Source: Anisakis pegreffii (Eukaryota > Nematoda > Chromadorea > Rhabditida > Anisakidae). Taken from it: a stretch of DNA of 64,000 nt. The notes under the pieces are model-generated. The model was given only the letters and a program-made list of their open reading frames with translations. It was not told where the DNA came from and ran no database searches. The DNA lies in assembly GCA_035041965.1 (NCBI GenBank), contig JAPYMA010000143.1, positions 1 to 64,000 on the forward strand. The letters are read 5' to 3'. The position numbers and the translations under genes are program-made. Shown here piece after piece: positions 39,286 through 48,446 of this stretch. The first letter of the stretch is position 1; each line of letters opens with the position of its first letter.

Positions 39286-39699
39286 AGTGTGCAAAAAACC
39301 AATGAAATGAAGTAATTCTTGAGATATATTCAGCTCTGAAAGTTGCAGAAGAAAAAGCCATCGTCTTCTCAGAATCCGAATAGTATAAGATACAAAGTCC
39401 GAGATTCACCACCAACTCTTCTGCCATCCTTATGCATTGCAGTCTCAATTATAAGGAAAACGACCTACCAACACGGAAACAACTAAACCAATGAGTCCGT
39501 CTCTTTTACGCATCATGTTAAGTGGCCAATTTTCAATGTATCAATGTTACTTTAGCATAATATCAACAATGGTAGTGATATCTTGATACTCGCAATATTG
39601 TTGCTTCTAACATGTTCAATTGGTGAACCTATTATAGGCGAAATTCGTCCTTTAATACGCCGATTATCCGTTAAAAATCGTCATTTGATGCATTAAGAA

Positions 39700-40140
39700 T
39701 CGTTAACACATAGTTAGAGCTGTCGTCTGGATGTCATTTGTTAATGAACATTTAACGACACAATCAACAGCAGCAATCAACGTAGGCTGATAGAAGACAG
39801 AATGAAGGTTCATTTCCACTTCGATCAAGTGGCCAACAGCGAAATGCGACCAAACGGATGAGCGTAATTTAATATTCATTGCCAAAATGTCGAAGCACCG
39901 TCAGTATAATTGCACAGGCATGTTAACCGGAAGCAAACTATGTGGAATGTTTTGATTACGCATCTGAAATGATCGATACCTAGTGACGAGATGATGATAG
40001 TTTGATGATGGACTGTGGGCGTGAAAAAAATATGAAGGTGATACTACTACGCAAAAATATTGAACCGCTAACTTGTTCCACCGGTTATCAATGAATAAAA
40101 TATTCTTCGTCGATTTCAAGCCATTTTTATGGGCAATGTT
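39700..40140 (-). pseudogene. Decayed transposase relic, Merlin/ISXO2-like (tentative)
   Basis: On the minus strand, beginning near 40130, decayed frames read KWLEIDEEYFIH, an I-D-E block like the first catalytic Asp region of ISXO2/Merlin transposases. About 130 bases further on is VSIISDA, like the second Asp block (I-x-SD-x-W). In between, stops interrupt every frame and the sense moves between frames (RWNKLAVQYFCVVV, YFFHAH). The first motif and the spacing fit the family, but the C-terminal motif is not clear and terminal repeats were not found. It is certainly not functional. An unrelated chance match is possible. Confidence 0.35.
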
Positions 40141-40144
40141 CGAC

Positions 40145-40535
40145 GAGTGTGTGGCGCATATTCATCAATTTGCCTATATTGGAAGAATGAATTTTCCGCT
40201 ATTCTAGTACATGCCAAAGGCCGTTATCCGAATATAATTCCTGCAACACTGAAGAATTTTCTATATGAATGATCTTATCCATCAGATGTCTTGGTGTGGT
40301 TTCCAGTTTTCCGACGGGATGTTTTGGTAATGAAGGCACATTACTAAGGGGCGGTTTGATGTTGTTCTCAACGCATTTATGGGGGTACTGAAAATGTCAC
40401 AGAGCGATGATAACAATTCGAATAACGTTTACGTATCATACAAACAGCACTACATCAAATCACTGTTCGCATGAATATGATTTCTCACATCATTGTTTCT
40501 CGGTACAAAGTTGATCGAATTCCGCTAAACTCGAT
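40145..40535. other. Non-coding, possibly 5' part of the transposase relic
   Basis: Minus-strand fragments (for example DKIIHIENSSVLQELYSDNG near 40280-40220) sit in the right place for the N-terminal part of the relic, but no motif confirms it. Confidence 0.3.
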
Positions 40536-40541
40536 TTTCAG

Positions 40542-40664
40542 CTCTTGCTTAGTAGCCCTTATCAGTCACGCAAATCACCTTTAATGATGTCGTCATTCAC
40601 ACCGTATAACCACGCCCTACCGCAGCCCTATCAAGCCTATATAAGTCGGAAGTCAACCCGTTAA
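40542..40664 (+). CDS. Possible terminal exon, unidentified
   Basis: After acceptor CTCGATTTTCAG (40541), a 40-codon phase-0 frame runs to TAA. It encodes a Ser/Pro/Tyr-rich tail including SFTPYNHALPQPYQAYISRK. It contains the TATATAAG sequence listed below, so a promoter reading competes with the coding reading. No upstream exon is firmly linked. Confidence 0.18.
   Translation, partial: LLLSSPYQSRKSPLMMSSFTPYNHALPQPYQAYISRKSTR
40638..40645 (+). promoter_or_regulatory. TATA-box-like sequence
   Basis: CTATATAAGTCGG resembles a core promoter TATA box in locally GC-richer sequence. No gene start is evident within 100 bp, so function is unproven. The nearest defined plus-strand gene starts 2 kb downstream. 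Confidence 0.25.
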
Positions 40665-40799
40665 AATATCCATCCATCTTCTGTACATCCATCTGTTACA
40701 TATCCACTAATAGTGTTTTACTACTTAATCATACTGAGCTTACTAACTTTGTTGTTGGTGGGTAATTAATTGTGATGACATCCGACCAATGCTCGATCG

Positions 40800-40980
40800 C
40801 AAAAATCTGTCGAATTTCTCTGTCAGGATTTCGACATTTTCGCATCCCGACCAAACAATTTGGAAAGCCGACTGGAATGTTGAGCTGTGAATTCGGTCGG
40901 ATTCCGACAGTCAATCGATCGGAACTCCGAATGCCGGGTCGGTTGGATTGTGACCGACCTTGAACCTTCGCTCGGATGCC
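40800..40980. repeat. GC-richer block of repeated CGGAATTCCGA-type words
   Basis: Short words related to TTCGGTCGGATTCCGACAG and CGGAACTCCGAATGCCGG recur. Similar words fill 59160-59285 and partly 41520-41600. They may be fragments of one repeat family. Confidence 0.4.
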
Positions 40981-41479
40981 ATCACCAGCAGTTATCAACG
41001 ATGCGCATAATCGTTAAAATTCTATCATGACATGAGGCAATAATTGATCAGGAATTTTATGTGCTTTCAGTACAGTTAGTAACTAATATGTTTGAAAATG
41101 GTAAGTTGTTTTCTCATTATTAGGTCGCGAATTTGGAACTTACCTCGCAATCAGTACGTTTACTAACATTTGTGTTTTCTTGAATTACTTGAGATGATTA
41201 GTAACACATCACTTTGATTTGATCCATCATAAACGTAACTTATTTAGTTCATATACACGTCAATCAGTCACTCTGATTATGCACGTCACTTTTTGACCTA
41301 TTGCACAGATCAGAGAACAATCTCCTATTTAGCGAGCGAAATGATGAGAAAGGACAGGACGAAAGCTAATCCATTTAGTCATCCGATGTTGACTGCTTCC
41401 TCCTCCGATTAAGAGTCACCAACTGAGGTGTTTCTTAACTGAGTTATCATTGAACAACATAAGTTGTGGTTTGCTATCC

Positions 41480-41730
41480 CATAACGTCAACATCAAATAA
41501 ATTATGCAGACTATGTTGTGAGGATCCGGAATTTTCGGCGAACCCGTCGTCGGTTCCCCTCCGATCCCCAATCTTATTCGAGCCGGCTGGCTGCACGTTC
41601 GTGGTCTGCAACTGCAAAATTCTCTCCCTGACATTCCTCATTCTCCACAATGCACTAATGCAAAACAAAGTGTCCGACTGCTGATCAATTTGCAAAGCAA
41701 AATTCTCAAAATGGAAAGCAAACATCAATG
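41480..41730. other. GC-richer block open on both strands
   Basis: Frames longer than 70 codons occur on both strands, including a plus frame with PILFEPAGCTFVVCNCKI and a minus frame with NKIGDRRGTDDGFAEN. Neither has a clear start, splice context or known similarity. It may be a mobile-element fragment. Confidence 0.25.
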
Positions 41731-41825
41731 ATGTGGTGGGAATCAGTGCGCATTTTCACTCATTAATAAAACTCTTTTCGATTAATTCATTGTTGTAGAC
41801 AGTGGTCTTGTTCATACGAACTGCA

Positions 41826-41955
41826 ATAATACTAGTAACTGGTAATAATAGCAGCAGTAATAAGAACAATAATAATAATGTTAATAATAGGAAATAATAT
41901 TCATACTAACTAGCAATAATGATAATAATAACTTTTATACTAATAATAATGAACA
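41826..41955. repeat. Interrupted (AAT)n-rich tract
   Basis: Runs of AATAATAAT are broken by short inserts throughout. Confidence 0.75.
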
Positions 41956-41970
41956 TGCTTTATATAGCGA

Positions 41971-42130
41971 AATACCCATATCAACAATATTAGTCACAAA
42001 TATCTAAAGTAAGAACAATAAGGACGAGATGAGTGAGCGACAATACAAGTTGATTGTGGTCGATAGTAGTCATCTCGATTAGAAATTCATTAATGTTTGA
42101 TTATTCTTGACTGTCTGATGCTTGTTTTAG
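41971..42130 (+). repeat. Tandem-type duplication, copy 1 (upstream of IL-17-like gene)
   Basis: Shares with 42233-42374 the order AATACCCATAT, AAAGTAAGAACAA, GAGATGAGTG, CATCTCRATTAGAAATTC and TTGACTGTCTGATGCTTG, ending in TTTTAG. The two copies lie 262 bp apart, 0.3-0.7 kb upstream of the IL-17-like start codon. They may be duplicated regulatory sequence or part of a repeat. Confidence 0.8.
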
Positions 42131-42232
42131 GCAAGAAGCGTTCGTTAACTCGTTCTTCACATCGTTTGTCAAGCCACGTGACGGCTACCGGATCTGTGGT
42201 GTGCTAGTGATTAATGATGATAGATCTGAGGG

Positions 42233-42374
42233 AATACCCATATGAAACTTTTTGTAACAATTATTTATAGTAAGAACAAGAGGAGGAGATGAGTGGAGTG
42301 TTGTCGATAGTGGGCATCTCAATTAGAAATTCATTAATTCTGGCTTATTCTTGACTGTCTGATGCTTGTTTTAG
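42233..42374 (+). repeat. Tandem-type duplication, copy 2
   Basis: Second copy of 41971-42130, somewhat shorter through small internal deletions. It ends 288 bp before the IL-17-like ATG. Confidence 0.8.
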
Positions 42375-42661
42375 GAGTTCAGCTGCACTCGTTGAAAGAG
42401 CGTTCACGCTATTACCTCATCATGCATCCATTTGATCAATGAAAACGCTTACTCATTTCAGATGAATTGTAGTTTCTCGATTTCTATTGCTGCAAATCAG
42501 TGAATTTCTGCACGACATTACTTGTTCGAGGGCACTTCCTTAGGCGTTTTCATTGTTGCTGCTTGCTGCATTCATTCATTCGTGACTGAACTTTTGCTAT
42601 TATCGTACTGCAATCGCCTCAACGACTCAGTTCATCTGATATTCGAGTTGTACCTGACAAA

Positions 42662-42688
42662 ATGTTTCTGTCGGTGTTTTTGTTGATG
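42662..42688 (+). CDS. IL-17-like gene, exon 1 (signal peptide start)
   Basis: ATG and nine codons (MFLSVFLLM), then donor ATG|GTATGT. Phase 0 fits the next exon, which completes the hydrophobic core with VV. It is too short for ORF callers. Confidence 0.6.
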
Positions 42689-44447
42689 GTATGTCAGTTG
42701 ATCGATCACACTAGGTTCTCATCAGTTCGACCACATTTCAATTTTTGATTTGAAGCAACCTTTTAGTATTTACCCCAGAAATCGTTACGAATAGAAAGGT
42801 CAGCATGTTGTCCAATGTAAGGTTGAACTTGAAATTATAGTCAACGAAACGATAATGATCAGCAATTAGATCAATGGGATTTATAACGAACTCAGTTGAT
42901 CCTAGAATAAATAATAATCAGATAAATAAATAAATCTTCATTGCCAAATTAAACAATAAATCTTCTTCAACATTCACTCAGGTTGTCAAAAGCTCGACGC
43001 ATATCTTGAAAAGAAGTGACATATCGTGGTACACCGAGAACGCTGACCCGTTTCCATCAAGTGTCAATATTAAGGAAATATTCAAGTTTGGCAGGACGTT
43101 CTTAAATTCAACAATTATGTCAACGATGAGCGAAGCAAGTAGTCCGTTGTAAGTGACCATGCTGAGCACAGTTTCACTCTTGCTCGATCGCAATTGCAAT
43201 TCCTGAAGCCATTGCACTTCGACTGCAATCGATGCCGAGTTCAATGAAACATAACCTTTCGGGCAATATTACGATGCATCAGCGGATGATTAATCTCACA
43301 ATATCTTATGTTAGCTTTGATAGCAGCAATCTTGATCGAACAAACACACAACAGAGATTTGAATTTTATTCTTCTTCAACGTCTCCGGAAAACTGCTGAC
43401 CTGTTGATTCGCATTTATATTGAGGTAAATTTTTTATGAATGATGCGAATTTCAGTCAGATGCAATTACCAGAAGACAGTACAACACGCGTTGAGAATCA
43501 AACCTCTGTTAAATTGGATTCGATGTGTGGTTCAAGAGCATCGCTGAGAAGTATGAAAAGGTCAAAACTTCTCTACGAGCAACGTGCCGTCTGTCCATTT
43601 TCGCATGTCGAAAACCGTGATGAAAAGGTTCGTTGATCGTTCAACAACGCATTTTTGACAAATCAAATGAACAATTCCCTAATCGTAACTGTTCAAAAGA
43701 ATTTGAAATTTGTTGAAATTTTGGAAGGTTGCTGGAATTTCCCCAGTTTCAGCGTATTCCAAGTGTTCTGAACGAAGTGCGGTGTGTATGCGAGAAACCA
43801 GCGCATATCGCTTTGGCCGAACATTATAGTTGTGAGCCAGTCGTCTACAGTATGCCCGTTCTGAGGTGGCACGCTGCCACTGCTGCCTATGAGTCATCCA
43901 CACAGGATATTGTAATGGCATGCATTCCGATCCTCAAGGTTAATTGATTATGCTTATAATTGTATGATAATGCTCAATGTAGCATGATAGTGGCAGCCAA
44001 CTTTATTAATTGCTCACTTATTTCGTACTTCGATTGGCTTAAACGTTTGAGATAGAACTGAAAAAAAAATCCTCACAATGGCATCAGTATCATTCAAACT
44101 CAATCGTAAACTTGATCATAGTAATACTCATGATAGTGTCCAGTAATTAATGAGTACATAATGAACATTTAAAGAGCTTGTTTGATGAACTTATTAGCAA
44201 CATTCTATGGTAAGTGCAGAGTACATGATTTGGTGATAAGTGCAATAAAATTTTGATCACATCAGTAGTCAAATTTCTTCAAAAAATGATTTTCAACGAA
44301 TTTGTGTCTTCAAACACTATTCAAGGTGACTTTATGGAATTTATAAACGAATTCTGATTCAACTTTTGTTGCTAATTTCAGCGCATTGATACTGTTTCAC
44401 GTGGTGACCTGCAACTGAAACATCTGAGAGTTTCGTACTCAAAATAA
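42662..44447 (+). CDS. Interleukin-17-like cytokine, five exons, 205 aa
   Basis: Predicted secreted cystine-knot cytokine. Invertebrate IL-17s signal through IL-17 receptors; in C. elegans ILC-17.1 modulates neurons (known biology). Exons 42662-42688, 42982-43148, 43456-43627, 43753-43938 and 44382-44447 join with every phase agreeing (27+167+172+186+66 bases). The start MFLSVFLLMVV is a signal-peptide core. The diagnostic block is residues 111-181: CPFSHVENRDEKRIPS, EVRCVCEK, YSCEPVVYSMPVLRW and DIVMACIPI, matching the family order C-P-x, R-x-P, E-x-x-C-x-C, C-x-P-V, V-L-R, Y and the final Cys. Cysteines are at 89, 111, 133, 135, 149 and 179. The usual final C-x-C has only one Cys. Sequons lie at N51 (NST) and N79 (NQT). 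The N-terminal region (20-110), with dibasic sites at 19-20 and 99-100, is long for the family and could be a propeptide. Confidence 0.85.
42982..43148 (+). CDS. IL-17-like gene, exon 2
   Basis: Acceptor CATTCACTCAG, perfect donor GTAAGT at 43149. It encodes 55 residues, including SDISWYTENADPF and FLNSTIMSTM, and leaves two bases (TT) that the next exon's T completes as Phe. The overlapping minus-strand frame (42978-43244) is its shadow. Confidence 0.72.
43456..43627 (+). CDS. IL-17-like gene, exon 3
   Basis: Acceptor GCGAATTTCAG, donor GAAAAG|GTTCGT. It encodes a Ser/Arg-rich region, then AVCPFSHVENRDEK leading into the conserved R-x-P of the next exon. Confidence 0.82.
43753..43938 (+). 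CDS. IL-17-like gene, exon 4 (cystine-knot core)
   Basis: Acceptor CCAGTTTCAG, donor CTCAAG|GTTAAT, both phase 0. It holds the core: RIPSVLNEVRCVC, SCEPVVYSMPVLRW, the conserved Tyr and IVMACIP. Confidence 0.9.
44382..44447 (+). CDS. IL-17-like gene, exon 5 (stop codon)
   Basis: Acceptor TTGCTAATTTCAG at 44381. 21 phase-0 codons (RIDTVSRGDLQLKHLRVSYS and a final Lys), then TAA. It gives a basic C-terminal tail after the last Cys. Confidence 0.7.
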   Translation, partial: RIDTVSRGDLQLKHLRVSYSK

Positions 44448-44540
44448 CCCGTATAACAGCACAACAAACAACTCGATCCGAAAATATTACTCGAAGAAAG
44501 TCGAGCACGGAAATTGGGAATCGGGAATAAGGTCTCCAAA

Positions 44541-44690
44541 ACTACCCGATTCCCGCAACACACTACAAATTCGTGATAAAATTTCAACGTACGCACTCAA
44601 TTAGACAGAATTATGTATTCGTTTATTATATATTCAGTATCATAGATCTAGCACTCTCTATTGTTTCAATTTGGGACCAATATCATACGA
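44541..44690 (+). repeat. Direct repeat, copy 1 (just after the IL-17-like stop)
   Basis: From CCCGATTCCCGCAACACACT to GGGACCAATATCATACGA, repeated at 45179-45320 with about 85-90% identity by eye. It probably overlaps the 3' UTR of the IL-17-like gene. Confidence 0.85.
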
Positions 44691-45178
44691 GAGGAGATAA
44701 TCTCAGTGCATACTATTGATAAGTTATTTATTGTTGTTGCTTGTCTGTTCTTTGCTTGTAAGTGTCATTATACTTGCGACGATGAACTCTCAAAATACCT
44801 TCATGATCTCATATCTTCATACTTGTGTTTTCTTGTTGTTTCCTTGAATTTTACGCAAAAAAACATTCCGTCCGTACTTCTTGAGAAATCAGTTCTAAGG
44901 TTACAGTTTTGCCCAATCAGTTACACGTGATCGGAAGTTGGAATCAATTTTCCGGCAGTTTTGAGTTCGAAAATCATAAATTACACGTTTCGATTCGAAC
45001 ACAAAAAGCAGCAGAATTCAGTATGATAAAGAATCATCAAGTTTTCTAATGATCCTCATTTATTGTTTGATCCATGTTGCATACTACAAATCCTATTCAC
45101 ATGATTATAGATATATTTGGATCTCATTATGAATACATATCCGGATATTTTTGGATATTGCATAATGCATATCCGGAA

Positions 45179-45320
45179 ACTGCCCGATTCCCGCAACACA
45201 CTACAATTTTGTGATAAAATTACGACGTACACAATCAATTAGACAGAATCGTTTATTATGTGTTCAGTACCATAGTTCTAGCAATCTCTGTTGTTTCATT
45301 TCGGGACCAATATCATACGA
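45179..45320 (+). repeat. Direct repeat, copy 2
   Basis: Second copy of 44541-44690, 638 bp downstream, with a few short deletions. It could be a duplicated gene 3' end or a small mobile element. Confidence 0.85.
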
Positions 45321-45324
45321 TTCA

Positions 45325-47190
45325 TATTACAATTACATTCAATTCACCTGTGGTGAAGAATAAGTCAATTGCAAATTCAAGTATTATTTCTTGAAATATT
45401 TAGTCTATGATCTTCATCTTTCATCTGGTTTTCTTTTTCTTTTCATTGTTCATTCCATTCTCAATTTTATTTCATTCCTTCTTCACGTCATAGTGACCGT
45501 TTGCATTCCATGCATGCATCTCTACTTGAATATTCACAAATATATTTGTTCCGTCCAACTTGTTGTTCAACTAGATGAGATTATTTTAATCCTAGAATTG
45601 AATATCTTTCGTCTTTGAATACAGTTATTGGTTCGTGTGATAATATACTGTATTACATTACCCGTCAAAGACCAACGATCACACAAAGATCACATTCGTT
45701 AATTGTGTGATAAACATATCCTTATCTTTATGTGATTGTGTTGTTGTACACGCATCTTTTCAACAAAAAAAGGTGAAATACACAATGAATCACTATGTAA
45801 TAGTCCGCTCATCCATAAGTTTAACTCTTCGTTCTCCTCACAATCAGCTTGAAATCACCGATGAAATGAAATGTGTTCGCCTCCACTAACAGCATATTGC
45901 TCTAACCTCATAAGTTCACAAGAACTGGGGAATAATAACTACTGGAATCGGTTTACAACAATTCACTGAAACTCTTTCAAAACAAAATTCAAGTGCTTAG
46001 TAGTGAGATTCAATTGGACTCTGGTAATGCATCCTAACACTCAAAACAATAACAACTACCACAAAAACTCGTCATTTGCTACGGTAGATACTTATTGAGC
46101 AATTCATTAATTCAACTGAAATATACCGTCATTGAAATTCGTACTGATAATCAGATTCATTCGATTATTCCTTTGGTTTAATAAGCAAGTGAACGTCGTC
46201 AAAGTAATTTAAAATAAAGTAGAATAAAATAACCGAGTGAGCAGGTGACATCAGATTTCTTCTGATTCTGGCAGCTGTTTAACGGTGGCACACAATTATT
46301 TATCAACGTTTTGATAAACAACGAATAAACGAGAATACACAAAAAAAAGTAAAATTGACCATTTTCATGAGAATTAAAACCGAATATTACAATTAACGAA
46401 AAAAAGCGAAAATTAACGACGAAGACGACGACGTTAATGAGATAAACAACTGATGATAAAACGAACAGAAATTCAGGAACATGGAGAGAAATTAAACGGA
46501 ATGCTTATTGAGATAGAATTGTGTTGATAGCAATAACTGGTTGCATAGCTATTCATAGAATTGAGAGAATGTTTCAGTGAGGAAAATATCGAGGAATGGT
46601 TAAAACAGTGGATAATAACGTGATAACACTCGTTATCATGAAGCAATGAGTTGAGGACAATATTCGACGAGTGAATGCATTAACGTATGATATGAAGAGC
46701 GGAATTTCATTTGAATAAATCAAAATTTTGAATGAAGTTTTAAGATGGTTTAATGTATTATAACGTGTCCTTATTGTTGATCACTGATGATAAGCCGTTG
46801 TATTTATAATATTGTGAGGAAACCGATCGTGTTCCGGCTCATCGCATCATCATCATCGTACTATTGAAATACTCCCTTATTGACAACACCGGTAGATTTT
46901 CCGACTCCATATTCTATAAAATCAAAATAAATCACGATAACGGTTCGAAACATGGAAAATGGACATTAGTGTCACGATGTACAAAAACTTGATCAAATGA
47001 TTCAGAAAAATGATCACGAGAAAAGAATTAAAAAGGCGTTTACTAGGAATAATATTGAAAAATCATTCACGAAGTTGTTATCGTATACGCTTTCCCCTCA
47101 TTAGCCATGATCTACGAAAAGTAGTTAAAAGAATCTTTTCCGAGAAAAATTCCAAACAATCAAATAGAGAATACGAGAAGAAGTTGAATT
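45325..47190. other. Intergenic or intronic, nothing recognised
   Basis: AT-rich. It may contain further 3' exons of the minus-strand acidic gene, but I could not fix any. Confidence 0.4.
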
Positions 47191-47197
47191 TAGTTAC

Positions 47198-47281
47198 CAT
47201 GTTTGTATGACGAGCGTTTACTTGCGTCCGAATTATGAACAGCGTTTGATTCGAAAAGAGATTTTAGACTGGATACTTTTC
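47198..47281 (-). CDS. Possible further exon of the acidic minus-strand gene
   Basis: Acceptor ATGATTCCAG, donor CATG|GTAACT. One base in, one base out (phase 1-1). It encodes KVSSLKSLFESNAVHNSD and ASKRSSYKH. Exon 48354-48446 ends in phase 0, so a further exon (0 to 1) must lie between, or this exon is spliced to the 50214 exon, whose phase it does fit. Confidence 0.4.
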
Positions 47282-47776
47282 CTGGAATCATTGGAGAATT
47301 TATACAGGAGATAAGATATACTTTCTGTAAAAGACAAGAAGATAGAATGTGTAATGTAGATGAACTACATTCTATGTGATAAAATAACAACGAAGTATTA
47401 ACCTTTTGCTGGCATTTCGTTGTCTTCAATTCGTGAACGAGGAGTTTGAGGGCTATTCGAACTCTTCAAAAAATTGAACTCTTGAAGAATATTTAAACGA
47501 AACATCACAACAAATGGGTACAGAATCTTGCTTTCTCAAATACTTCAGAGCTCACTGTCTGTAGTATCAAGTGGAAACAGAAGCCCTTATACTGCACTTA
47601 AGTAAACGATGTTCTATCCATGCTGAAGTGTTAGTCTCATCATTGGGTACGTGACCTCTTTCGCAGCCACAGCAATCATTAACAGCAATGGTTCTTAGGT
47701 TCGGGTTCGAGCATTTGCATCGTACAAAAAATGATGTGCACATTCATTTGGTCACATTGCTTGATATAACTTTGAG

Positions 47777-48303
47777 AAGCTATTGTCTATGACACGCTCA
47801 CTTCAAACTGATTTAGATGAATTCTCATTCTTTTCAGATGCGTTGTATTCACTCTCATAGCTATCACATGCGAATATCGTTCTATTGATGAGTTTTTATC
47901 ATTCACTTCGTCTCAATTTCACTTCACAGTTCGACTCAGTTTCTCATTCTGTAGCATATGCTATTTACTGAATACATTGACGAGTGTTGACAGCCGAGAC
48001 CAACAATACTACAATCGAATATTATTGCTCAATAATGTGCGATTGTCAAACGATCGATCATAGAGTGCATTTGATAGAATGAGAATTTGACAATAATTAT
48101 TGACTGAAATGAATGAGAAATAAGCAGAAGAGAACACTTTTGGTGATAAAAGCTATGAGAGCGATTGCGACAGCACGGAAAAGAATGAAAACCCTGTTAA
48201 ACCCAATTATTAGACACCATCACAATGGCATTCTATCCTACAATAACAATTGCACCTCCAAATTACCCAAAATGTGTAATTTCACCCCTACGGGAACCAC
48301 TGA
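47777..48303. repeat. Dispersed repeat, copy B
   Basis: Direct copy of 37339-37915. Nearly identical for the first 185 bases or so, then diverging. It lies in an intron or downstream region of the minus-strand gene. Confidence 0.85.
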
Positions 48304-48353
48304 GTTATATAAACGAACAATTAAATGAAAGATTGAAGAAAGCTGAAACATAC

Positions 48354-48446
48354 CTCGACTGTCCTACCGTATTTATCGAGTTTTGATGAAATACTATCGT
48401 GCTTTGGCGTGGTTGACCTATTGCTGTCCGACAGCCTCGACTCATT
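48354..48446 (-). CDS. Acidic gene, exon 4
   Basis: Acceptor CTGATTTCTAG, donor GTCGAG|GTATGT. 31 codons, phase 0-0, encoding NESRLSDSNRSTTPKHDS and then SKLDKYGRTVE. Confidence 0.6.

Noticed and set aside
41092..41190. ATGTTTGAAAATG|GTAAGT followed by ATTATTAG and an open frame
   Set aside because: It would require a 23-bp intron, shorter than any normal nematode intron.
42978..43244. 88-codon minus ORF with a hydrophobic patch
   Set aside because: Antisense of IL-17-like exon 2, which has a perfect GTAAGT donor and fits both neighbouring phases.
43308..43424. Alternative signal-peptide-like exon for the cytokine gene (MLALIAAILIE...)
   Set aside because: It would need a 35-bp intron to join exon 3, whereas 42662-42688 plus 42982-43148 fits phase and signals with normal introns. 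Kept in mind as an alternative start.
44378..44596. 72-codon minus ORF
   Set aside because: Antisense of IL-17-like exon 5 plus the direct repeat; no splice support.
47641..47720. tRNA-like GGTTCGGGTTCGAGC near 47698
   Set aside because: No acceptor-stem pairing or anticodon arm could be drawn around it.
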